Part shown: positions 12,629 through 19,002 of the stretch, piece after piece
Position numbering within the stretch: position 1 is the stretch's first letter
Layout: each line of letters begins with the position of its first letter
NCBI GenBank assembly: GCA_049513695.1
Contig: JBEKVW010000042.1
Location: forward strand, 1-19,002
From: UBA1162 sp049513695
Lineage (GTDB): Bacteria > Chloroflexota > Dehalococcoidia > GIF9 > UBA5629
Direction of reading: 5' to 3'
DNA length: 19,002 nucleotides
Notes under the pieces: model-generated
Seen by the model: only the letters and a program-made list of their open reading frames with translations
What the model was told of the DNA's origin: nothing
The model's database searches: none
Made by a program: the position numbers and the translations under genes

Positions 12629-14779
12629 TCAGGCCGGAAGCTGATCGGAAGATATGATCTGCGATGTGGGAATATCCACCTGGGGCATGCCGTCGGTATA
12701 GTGGGGGATGGGTGGTTTCAGAGGCTGCTTGGGGCCGTAATTCCTGTCTTCATTTATAGTATCCAGGACGCTGTAAACGATCTCTGTGGCGCCCTTATGG
12801 GTCCCTTTGTGGCCGATCGGCAGCTTGCAGATATGCAGCTCCCACTCGTTATAAGTGTTGCGCGTCCAGGTTACGGTACGGCCTCCTGCCAGGGCGGCGC
12901 TCTTCTTGTCGCCTGGGGTAACGACGATGGGTTTAATGCTGGTATTCTGCCACTGGGTCACCACGGTTCGAAGCAGTTTTTTAGTGGTGAACCCGCATTC
13001 CTCGACGGTCGAAGCTTTCTCCGGCATGGAATCGATAACATTTATGTCGGGGGCCGGCAGGCTCTTTTTATCCATGATCGGGCCCATCTCCGTCATTTCC
13101 GGAGACTGCGGTAGTTCTTTGCCCTGTGCCAGTTCCTCCTCATATTTTTGCAGCAGTTCTCCGAATTTTTCCATGAGCTGCTCACGCGTATTCTGGGGAG
13201 GTTTTTTCAATCCATCGCCTATCATAAATACCGTAGTCTGTGGAGCAGGCATGGCTTGCTGTGGAGGTGGAGGCAGGGGCATGGGGTAGGGAGGATAGTA
13301 GGGAGGTATCGGCGGGGGCGGCGCCTGGAAAGGTGAAGGGTAAGGGATGGGCTGGGGGGCCCGTTGGCCGCGCCTTACCAGCGAATAAATGCCGTAGATT
13401 ATACCGGCTATGATCAGGATGGCCAGAGGAATGGTGATTATAGGCATTGTGTAGTCGGCATCCCACTGAACGGTCACTGTCTTGGGGCCATCCACCGTCT
13501 CGGTGCCCGTGGAGAGCAGGGCCTTATATTTGCCCCCGAAGAAGCCGAGCACGCCCGGCATGGCAATTTCAATGGGGTTCACATCCCATTTCATGACGCC
13601 GCCTGCCTTTTGCCAACCACCGCCCTGTACGTTGCCGAATTGTGAGGCAATGGTGATCTTATAATATAAATCATAGGTTGCTATGTATTGACCGGCCTGG
13701 GAAATACCGATATTCAGAGTCGGGGACTTGATTTTATCGCCGCCCGGCGCCAGCCAGTATGAGAACTGGTATTGTGAATCAGCGTCCTGAGTAACTATAT
13801 CGTCTGCGGTGACGGCCAGAGGCTGACCTTCCTTATACCATCCGGAGCCTGAAATCGTGGTGATGCCGGCTGGATCCGTCTTCAACTCGACATCGTATTC
13901 CGGATAGTAAGTGAAAGTTACCTGGGGGGAATCCTGGCTTACGCTGGCAGAGCTCTGTTCCGCCACGTACCTGATATCCGTCCTGCCAGGAACCGGGACG
14001 ATGCTATCCACTGAAACCGTTACTATCGAATCGGGGTCCAGACCGGTTACCCTTATCGTATCCCCGCCGTTCATAGTTCCCTTCAAAGCCCCACCTACAT
14101 ACACCTTGGTCTGCCCTTCGGCAAGACTGTCGGAGATGCCTATGGTGGCATTAAAGGTGCCTTTGTCAACGGTTAAGGTAAACGATTGCTGGGTCGTGGT
14201 CGTCCCGCTGGTGGCTGTGATGGTAAAACTATAGTTGCCGGCGGTGCCGCGGGCAGGAGTGCCTACGAGCTGGCCATTATTGAATGTCAGCCCGGAGGGT
14301 AAGTTGCCCGCGCTCATGGCGTAGGTTATTGTTCCGCTGCCGCCGCTGGCAACGAAGCTGGCCGAGTAGGCCTGTCCCACAGTGGCCCCCGGTACGTCTG
14401 TGGTGGTGAAGGTCAGGGCAGGGGCGGATATATTGATAAAATAGGTCTGCGAAGCAGTGCCATCGGCGGAGTCGCTAACCGTCACTGAGAATGCGTATGC
14501 ACCGGCCGTGGTGGGAGTGCCAAAAATTGACGATCCAAACATAGACAGGCCGGGTGGAAGGGTGCCGGTATACGACCATGTGCACGTGCCGCTGCAGGGT
14601 GTGGCAGAAAATCCTGCCGAATAGGGGGTGCCTACCTGTCCGCTAGGTAAGCTGGCCGGGCTTATAGTAGGAGCCGCATGAGTCGCGCTGGATTGCAAGC
14701 CGACTGAGAACACAAAGAACGCGACTATTACGATCAGCCACCTGGCCGATTTGGTAATCAATTGCCTTCTATATTTCAC
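12629..14779 (-). CDS. membrane-anchored Ig-like protein with cytoplasmic Pro-rich tail and Cys/His motif
   Basis: I know no family for the whole 716-residue protein, but its layout is clear. A signal peptide (basic residues, then ARWLIVIVAFFVFSVGLQ, AxA-like site near 35) starts it. Two putative-Ig (He_PIG-type) repeats follow at about 38-118 and 122-205, each with GxVGxxYSAxF, LPxGLxxxxxxxxGTP and AGxYxFxxT. Residues 206-295 and 296-440 look like further beta-rich domains, the latter with two GWxxxG-type bacterial repeats (GSGWYKEGQ, GGGWQKAGG). A single membrane helix lies at 446-466 with RRGQR after it, so the Ig part faces outside and about 250 residues are cytoplasmic. These hold a Pro/Tyr-rich stretch (475-513), a short coiled coil (534-553) and a domain with C595 and C651-x5-H657-x3-H661, like small CxxPxGHxGxH metal knuckles. 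The start is GTG without a clear ribosome site. A good promoter lies 39 bases upstream. Confidence 0.85.
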   Translation of the reverse strand: MKYRRQLITKSARWLIVIVAFFVFSVGLQSSATHAAPTISPASLPSGQVGTPYSAGFSATPCSGTCTWSYTGTLPPGLSMFGSSIFGTPTTAGAYAFSVTVSDSADGTASQTYFINISAPALTFTTTDVPGATVGQAYSASFVASGGSGTITYAMSAGNLPSGLTFNNGQLVGTPARGTAGNYSFTITATSGTTTTQQSFTLTVDKGTFNATIGISDSLAEGQTKVYVGGALKGTMNGGDTIRVTGLDPDSIVTVSVDSIVPVPGRTDIRYVAEQSSASVSQDSPQVTFTYYPEYDVELKTDPAGITTISGSGWYKEGQPLAVTADDIVTQDADSQYQFSYWLAPGGDKIKSPTLNIGISQAGQYIATYDLYYKITIASQFGNVQGGGWQKAGGVMKWDVNPIEIAMPGVLGFFGGKYKALLSTGTETVDGPKTVTVQWDADYTMPIITIPLAILIIAGIIYGIYSLVRRGQRAPQPIPYPSPFQAPPPPIPPYYPPYPMPLPPPPQQAMPAPQTTVFMIGDGLKKPPQNTREQLMEKFGELLQKYEEELAQGKELPQSPEMTEMGPIMDKKSLPAPDINVIDSMPEKASTVEECGFTTKKLLRTVVTQWQNTSIKPIVVTPGDKKSAALAGGRTVTWTRNTYNEWELHICKLPIGHKGTHKGATEIVYSVLDTINEDRNYGPKQPLKPPIPHYTDGMPQVDIPTSQIISSDQLPA

Positions 14780-14817
14780 AGGATAAGATTACTCGTATAA
14801 AGACAGTTTATGCATGT

Positions 14818-14846
14818 ATTATAATAACAATTTGTATTATTGTCGA
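14818..14846 (-). promoter_or_regulatory. sigma70-type promoter of the Ig-like gene
   Basis: On the minus strand TCGACA (14846-14841, 5 of 6) and a perfect TATAAT (14823-14818) are 17 bases apart. Transcription would start near 14811, about 30 bases before the GTG at 14779. Confidence 0.65.
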
Positions 14847-14902
14847 TTTCGCTGCAAATACAATCCGCATTGAGCGGGGCTGGCGCTTTTCAAACGCATG
14901 GG

Positions 14903-14931
14903 TTGATTTATAGCACATTCGATAATACAAT
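14903..14931 (+). promoter_or_regulatory. sigma70-type promoter of the hybrid kinase gene
   Basis: TTGATT (14903-14908, 4 of 6) and TACAAT (14926-14931, 5 of 6) are 17 bases apart. Transcription would start near 14938, giving a leader of about 53 bases that ends in GGAG before the ATG at 14991. It is divergent from the promoter at 14818-14846, with about 55 bases between the two -35 boxes. Confidence 0.55.
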
Positions 14932-14990
14932 AAGCTAATTTTATTAGAACATTATTAATAACGGATATACCCTGGGTCACCGGAGCACGT

Positions 14991-17288
14991 ATGATGACAG
15001 AGAATCTCAACGCGGCTAAAGAGACGGAAAAGCTTTTAGTTCAGGAAAACCGGAGGATACAGAAATACCTGGATACTGCTGACGTCATCATAGTTGTCCT
15101 CGATGCGAATGAAAAAGTAGTGCTGGTCAATAGAAAGGGCTGCCAGGTGCTCGGGTATGATGAGAAGGAAATATTGGGAGTAAACTGGTTCGAAGGTTTC
15201 ATTACACAAAGGGTAAGAGAGGAGTCCAGGCAGGTCTATCAAAGGTTTGTCTCCCGAAAAAAAGACGTGCCTGTTATTTTTGAGAGGCCCGTTATTACAC
15301 GTAAGGGCGAAGAGAGGATTGTCGCTTGGAGCAACGCCCTGCTGAAAGATGATGCCGGCCGCATTACCGGCGTAGTCTGGTCGGGCGAAGATATAACGGA
15401 CCGCAAAAAGATTGACTCAGAATTGTCTTTACGCACGCACCTGCTGGACCTGGCAGTCGATTCAATATATGTTATCAATGCAGCCGGACATATAGTTTTT
15501 GCTAATGAGGCAAGCTGGAGGACCCTGGGCTACGGTGAAATAGAGTTTCTGGGCATAAATATCGCAAAAATCGTTGACCCGAAAAGCCGGGCGATTATGA
15601 CCGAGCGTATTAAAAAAGTGTTTCAGGATGGCGAGATCACCTATGAGTCTGCGCATTACCGCAAAGACGGCTCAATGGTGCCTGTGGAAGTGCACGGACG
15701 CCTGGTGGTTGTAGATGGCAAAAAACTTATAAGCTGTATTGCCAGGGACATGACGGAGCGCAAACTTACAGAAGAAGTGCTAAAGCGCTCGGAAGAAAGG
15801 TTTCGTACCATACTAGAGGATATGGACAACGGGTACTTCGAGCTGGACAAAAAGAGCCACTACATATTTGTTAATGATGCTATGTGCAAGATCCTAGGCT
15901 ACAGCAGGGCCGATATCGTGGCCAAGCATTTCGGCAGCTTCATCGATCAGTCCGATGAAAAATTCGTGGAGAATAGCCGTGCCATTATGGATGAGGCTAT
16001 CCGCACAGGGATGACGCTCTCGGGCCTGTTCGGGACCATCGTTAAGGGCGACGGGAGCCGGCGGATTATAGGCGTGTCAGTTTCGCCGCTGAGGGATGCT
16101 ACAGGAAACATCGCCGGCATACGGGGGATTACCAGGGACATCACCGACCGCATGAAAATGGAGCAGCAACTACTGATGGCTGGCAAGCTGGCTTCCATCG
16201 GTGAGCTGGCTGCCGGGGTAGCGCATGAGATCAATAATCCTCTGACGGCTATCATGGGGTATGCCCAGCTTTTGGCCGCCCAGGATGATATCCCCGAACA
16301 TATCAAGCTTGACCTAGATAAAATATTCAGCCAGAGTCAGAGAGCTGCCAGGATCGTGCAAAATCTCTTAACCTTCGCCAGGAGCTATGCGCTGGAGAAG
16401 AAAATCATCGATATAAACGACCTTATTCTCAAGTCGCTGGAACTGCGCAGCTATGAGCATAACGTCGGAAATATTGAGATAATCACCGATCTCCAACCCC
16501 GATTACCCGGGATTTCAGCCGATGAGAACCAGATACTACAGGTTTTATTGAATATCATCATTAATGCCGAGCACGCGATAACCTCCAAAAAGAGAGAAGG
16601 GAAAATAAAAGTAACCACCAGGCTGGAAAACAGCATGGTGAAGATTATTCTGGCCGACGATGGGCCCGGCATACCCAGGCAAATGCTTGAGCGGTTGTTC
16701 GACCCGTTTTTTACTACCAAGGAAGTCGGCCAGGGCACCGGACTGGGCCTCAGCGTTTGCCATGGAATCGTAACCAAGCACGGCGGCCGGATATATGCCG
16801 AAAGTGTGGAAGGTCAGGGGGCTACATTTATAATAGAGCTTCCAGCCAGCCGCGAAGGCAAGCCCAAAGACCAGGGTTCCTTCATTAAATTAGGAAAAGA
16901 CTCACCGAAGCTCGAAGTCAGTAAAAGAATCCTGGTAGTGGACGATGAGCTGGTTATCCGTGACATCCTGATACGTATCCTTTCCGAAAAGGGCTACCAT
17001 GTTGAATCAGCGGCCAGCGGTACTGAAGGCCTCGAGAAGATAATGAACTCTAAATACGATGTCTACCTGCTGGATATAAAGATGCCAGGTGTGGATGGCA
17101 GGGATATGTACGATGCCATAAGCGAGAAATTCCCGCAATTGATTAATCGCGTGATCTTCATAACTGGGGACACCATTACCAGGTCCACGCTGGACTTCCT
17201 TGAAACTACCGGCAGGGAATATTTGAGCAAGCCGCTGGACTTTTCCAGGCTGGTCAATACCATCGAAGAGGTAACCGCTGCCAACTGA
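14991..17288 (+). CDS. cytoplasmic triple-PAS hybrid histidine kinase with C-terminal receiver
   Basis: This soluble hybrid sensor kinase has 765 residues and no membrane segment. A short coiled coil leads into three PAS domains (about 24-138, 145-258 and 266-388), each ending in a PAC-type GxxxxxRDxTxRK/RM segment. The HisKA domain (398-463) has phospho-acceptor H412 in AAGVAHEINNPLTAIMGYAQ. The HATPase domain has the N box with N525, ADDGPGIP (555-562) and FDPFFTTKEVGQGTGLGLSV (570-589). A receiver domain (646-760) has D651 and D652, phospho-acceptor D695 in LLDIKMPGVDG and K747. There is no Hpt domain and no DNA-binding output, so the signal must pass to another protein or the receiver tunes the kinase. 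The start is the first of two ATGs, with GGAG (14982-14985) upstream. It is divergent from the Ig-like gene. The ligand is unknown. Confidence 0.94.
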   Translation: MMTENLNAAKETEKLLVQENRRIQKYLDTADVIIVVLDANEKVVLVNRKGCQVLGYDEKEILGVNWFEGFITQRVREESRQVYQRFVSRKKDVPVIFERPVITRKGEERIVAWSNALLKDDAGRITGVVWSGEDITDRKKIDSELSLRTHLLDLAVDSIYVINAAGHIVFANEASWRTLGYGEIEFLGINIAKIVDPKSRAIMTERIKKVFQDGEITYESAHYRKDGSMVPVEVHGRLVVVDGKKLISCIARDMTERKLTEEVLKRSEERFRTILEDMDNGYFELDKKSHYIFVNDAMCKILGYSRADIVAKHFGSFIDQSDEKFVENSRAIMDEAIRTGMTLSGLFGTIVKGDGSRRIIGVSVSPLRDATGNIAGIRGITRDITDRMKMEQQLLMAGKLASIGELAAGVAHEINNPLTAIMGYAQLLAAQDDIPEHIKLDLDKIFSQSQRAARIVQNLLTFARSYALEKKIIDINDLILKSLELRSYEHNVGNIEIITDLQPRLPGISADENQILQVLLNIIINAEHAITSKKREGKIKVTTRLENSMVKIILADDGPGIPRQMLERLFDPFFTTKEVGQGTGLGLSVCHGIVTKHGGRIYAESVEGQGATFIIELPASREGKPKDQGSFIKLGKDSPKLEVSKRILVVDDELVIRDILIRILSEKGYHVESAASGTEGLEKIMNSKYDVYLLDIKMPGVDGRDMYDAISEKFPQLINRVIFITGDTITRSTLDFLETTGREYLSKPLDFSRLVNTIEEVTAAN

Positions 17289-17314
17289 TATTAAACTGCA
17301 TTAGGAAACCAGCA

Positions 17315-17857
17315 TTATTTTAACTTTAAAGGTATTCCTGCAACCATCAAATAGACTTCATCCGCAGCTTTAGCCAGAAGTTGATTAGCTTTTCCCAGCA
17401 GGTCCCTGTAGAGCCTGCCCCGAGCATTGTCGGGCACCAGACCGCCGCCCACCTCGTTGGACACTAGAATGTAGTTGCTCTCTTTATGTCCCATAAATTC
17501 GATGAGGTCGCGGATTTCCTCGAACACGCTCTTTTCCGCCTGCGCAAATTCCGCCTCGTCCTGCAAACAATTCGATAACAAGAGAGTAATGCAATCGACG
17601 ATGACCGCGTCATATCCGGATGTTAAATTATTTAGTGCTCGGGCAATGCCCCTGCTGACCTCCAGCGTTTCCCATCCACCGGGACGTGATTTTTTATGTT
17701 CCTCGATACGATGAAACATTTCGTCGTCCAGCGGTTCGGCTGTGGCGCAAAATAACACCTTCTCTCCCATGCTGGAGGCCAATTGCTGGGCATAGGTGCT
17801 TTTGCCGCTTCTTGCCCCACCGAGAACTAAAATTGTTTTATTAACTGTATCAATCAT
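17315..17857 (-). CDS. cobU: adenosylcobinamide kinase / adenosylcobinamide-phosphate guanylyltransferase
   Basis: CobU is bifunctional: it phosphorylates adenosylcobinamide and then transfers GMP to give adenosylcobinamide-GDP, the activated corrinoid for nucleotide-loop assembly. The 180 residues are full length. The P-loop GGARSGKS is at 13-20, the likely guanylylated His is H54 in RIEEHKKSRP, VDCITLLLSN is at 87-96, and SNEVGGGLVP is at 133-142, all typical. It starts 4 bases after cobS ends and is the last gene of the visible operon. Between its end and the converging hybrid kinase gene (26 bases) I see no clear hairpin. Confidence 0.96.
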   Translation of the reverse strand: MIDTVNKTILVLGGARSGKSTYAQQLASSMGEKVLFCATAEPLDDEMFHRIEEHKKSRPGGWETLEVSRGIARALNNLTSGYDAVIVDCITLLLSNCLQDEAEFAQAEKSVFEEIRDLIEFMGHKESNYILVSNEVGGGLVPDNARGRLYRDLLGKANQLLAKAADEVYLMVAGIPLKLK

Positions 17858-17861
17858 AGCT

Positions 17862-18644
17862 TTACCAGCCTATCAGCGGAGCCGTTATCAAATATAACTG
17901 CGGGTTGGATGTCCTCAGGAAACTCAGTATAGAAATCAATATGAGGGCCATGACTTCGCCCAACTCTACCAGTGCGCCGTAACAATCTCCGGTAAGTCCT
18001 CCGAAAAGCCGTCGGAAGAGAAGTCCAAAGCAGCACATCAGGCTGAACAATACGGCCATCAGGATAGGTCCTGCGATCCAGCCGCCGAAGAGGGTCATAA
18101 CCAGTAGGGCTACAACGCTGGCTACTACGAAGCCTGTCCAGCTTGCGCCGCTCTTGGCGGCGAAGCCCATCCCGACTTTTCTGGCCGCCGGGAAGATTAG
18201 GATGGCGCCGGCCATCGTCCACCGGCTGACCACCGGAACCATGATCAGGGTAGGCACTGAAGCTATCCCCGTCAGAGATGCATATTTGATGAGCAGTGTA
18301 AGAACTATCGCCGATATACCGAAGACCCCCACCCTCGTATCAGTCATGATTGACAGCCTTTGTTCGGTCGTACGCCCAGCCACCAGTGCATCAAAGGTGT
18401 CGCTCAAGCCGTCCAGATGGTGCGCTCCGGTAACCAGCACGAGAGCCGTGATCAGGATGGCGTTAACCAGCGGAACAGGGAAAATGCCGCGCATCAGGCA
18501 ATAAAGGCCGGCCAATAAAAGGCCTATGACCAGTCCTACTACCGGGAAAAAGCCCAGGGAGCGACCGACCTGCTCCGGGCCTTCATTTTTAGAAGATGGG
18601 GCCGGGAGGATGGTTAGAAATTTTAAAGCGATATAAAACAGCAT
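17862..18644 (-). CDS. cobS: adenosylcobinamide-GDP ribazoletransferase (cobalamin synthase)
   Basis: This integral membrane enzyme joins adenosylcobinamide-GDP with alpha-ribazole (or its phosphate), completing the cobamide. The 260 residues have six or so hydrophobic segments. Family motifs are GAHHLDGLSDTFDAL (73-87), MTDTRVGVFG (100-109) and RLFGGLTGDCYGALVELGE in the C-terminal part. The usual Gly after DTFD is Ala here, a mild change. Its ATG lies one base after the cobT stop codon, and no ribosome site is obvious, so translation is probably coupled. CobU follows 4 bases later. Confidence 0.95.
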   Translation of the reverse strand: MLFYIALKFLTILPAPSSKNEGPEQVGRSLGFFPVVGLVIGLLLAGLYCLMRGIFPVPLVNAILITALVLVTGAHHLDGLSDTFDALVAGRTTEQRLSIMTDTRVGVFGISAIVLTLLIKYASLTGIASVPTLIMVPVVSRWTMAGAILIFPAARKVGMGFAAKSGASWTGFVVASVVALLVMTLFGGWIAGPILMAVLFSLMCCFGLLFRRLFGGLTGDCYGALVELGEVMALILISILSFLRTSNPQLYLITAPLIGW

Positions 18645-18645
18645 T

Positions 18646-19002
18646 TTATTTAATATCCGAGATTTTGGCTGAGGCGAAGGTTGCCATTTGCGTGTGCAGG
18701 TTAACTGCTGCCTGCGCTAGGAAAATGCCGATGGCCGCTCCCGTGCCTTCTCCCAGCCGCATGGACAGGTCGAGCAAAGGGCAAAGCTTAAGGTGTTCGA
18801 GGCAAACGGCGTGGCCGTTTTCCGCCGACCGGTGCGAGGCTATAAGGTAATCCCCGGCCTGCGGACAAATCCCCACTGCAATCAGGGCTGCCGAGCCCGA
18901 GATAAACCCATCGACCAGTACAGGTATGCGGTGCGCAGCACAGGCTATGATGGCGCCTGTCAGTCCCCCTATTTCGAATCCTCCCACCTTTGCCAGCACG
19001 TC
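18646..19002 (-). CDS. cobT: nicotinate-nucleotide-dimethylbenzimidazole phosphoribosyltransferase, C-terminal part
   Basis: CobT makes alpha-ribazole phosphate from nicotinate mononucleotide and a lower-ligand base such as dimethylbenzimidazole. Only the last 118 residues are here; the frame is open to the window edge (first residues DVLAKVGGFEIGG), so the gene begins outside. Recognisable blocks are KVGGFEIGGLTGAI, HRIPVLVDGFISGSAALIA, DYLIASHRSAENGH and LDLSMRLGEGTGAA, which includes the catalytic glutamate of RLGEGTGA. With cobS and cobU it forms one tightly packed operon. Any cobalamin riboswitch would be upstream of cobT, out of view. Confidence 0.95.
   Translation of the reverse strand, partial: DVLAKVGGFEIGGLTGAIIACAAHRIPVLVDGFISGSAALIAVGICPQAGDYLIASHRSAENGHAVCLEHLKLCPLLDLSMRLGEGTGAAIGIFLAQAAVNLHTQMATFASAKISDIK

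Noticed and set aside
13320..13360. Low-complexity purine/pyrimidine tract as a possible DNA repeat
   Set aside because: It encodes the Pro/Tyr-rich linker of the Ig-like protein (475-513). Irregular codons show that it is protein-driven and not a tandem DNA repeat.
17289..17314. A terminator between the converging hybrid kinase and cobU genes
   Set aside because: I looked for a hairpin with a T run and found no stem of convincing length.
1..19002. CRISPR arrays, tRNA or rRNA genes, toxin-antitoxin pairs
   Set aside because: No regularly spaced direct repeats, no cloverleaf or rRNA sequence, and no recognisable toxin-antitoxin proteins were seen by eye. A covariance-model scan would be the decisive test for small RNAs.

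Overview
The window looks like a bacterial chromosome segment. My best guess is Chloroflexota, probably Dehalococcoidia-like. The hints are the alpha2-type glycyl-tRNA synthetase, several PAS/GAF kinases with NarL-type regulators, a cobT-cobS-cobU set, frequent GTG/TTG starts and a probably leaderless transcript. No single marker settles this, so the placement is inference. Gene density is high and no stretch over 300 bases is without a gene.

Positions 1-1100 are visibly AT-richer than the rest and carry accessory DNA: the 3' end of a DDE transposase cut by the window edge, a small HNH-nuclease-like gene on the minus strand, an unrecognised small ORF on the plus strand, and two back-to-back perfect hairpins. 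From about 1150 the backbone starts. A sigma70-like promoter precedes glyS (class II glycyl-tRNA synthetase), then come an SbcD/Mre11-like nuclease, a membrane Cache-HAMP-GAF histidine kinase of the NarX/DesK type and its NarL/LuxR response regulator. These four are tightly packed (the nuclease and kinase genes overlap) and probably co-transcribed up to a hairpin at 6614-6643. That hairpin also overlaps a possible promoter for the next unit, an alpha/beta hydrolase followed by a receiver-only response regulator. The hydrolase gene contains a perfect 26-bp palindrome just inside its 5' end. A bidirectional terminator at 8057-8089 separates this rightward block from a leftward block.

The leftward block (8088-14779, minus strand) reads, in transcription order: a large secreted/membrane-anchored Ig-like protein with a cytoplasmic Pro-rich tail and a Cys/His motif; a MoxR-type AAA+ ATPase; a CoxE-like VWA protein; hypoxanthine phosphoribosyltransferase (hpt); and adenine deaminase (ade). 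Three good promoters are readable here: before the Ig-like gene, before moxR and before hpt. The hpt promoter places the start of transcription at or next to the ATG. Hpt and Ade form a purine salvage unit (adenine to hypoxanthine to IMP). MoxR plus VWA is the standard AAA+/VWA chaperone pair.

From 14991 a cytoplasmic triple-PAS hybrid histidine kinase runs rightward, divergent from the Ig-like gene across a 211-bp region with a promoter on each strand. The window ends with a leftward cobT-cobS-cobU operon (cobT cut by the edge) for assembly of the cobamide nucleotide loop and corrinoid salvage. I found no tRNA, rRNA or CRISPR array. I did not find a clearly new defence or mobile system. The most unusual signals are the 26-bp palindrome, the promoter-overlapping inverted repeat, the leaderless hpt promoter, and the Ig/TM/Cys-His protein next to MoxR-VWA.
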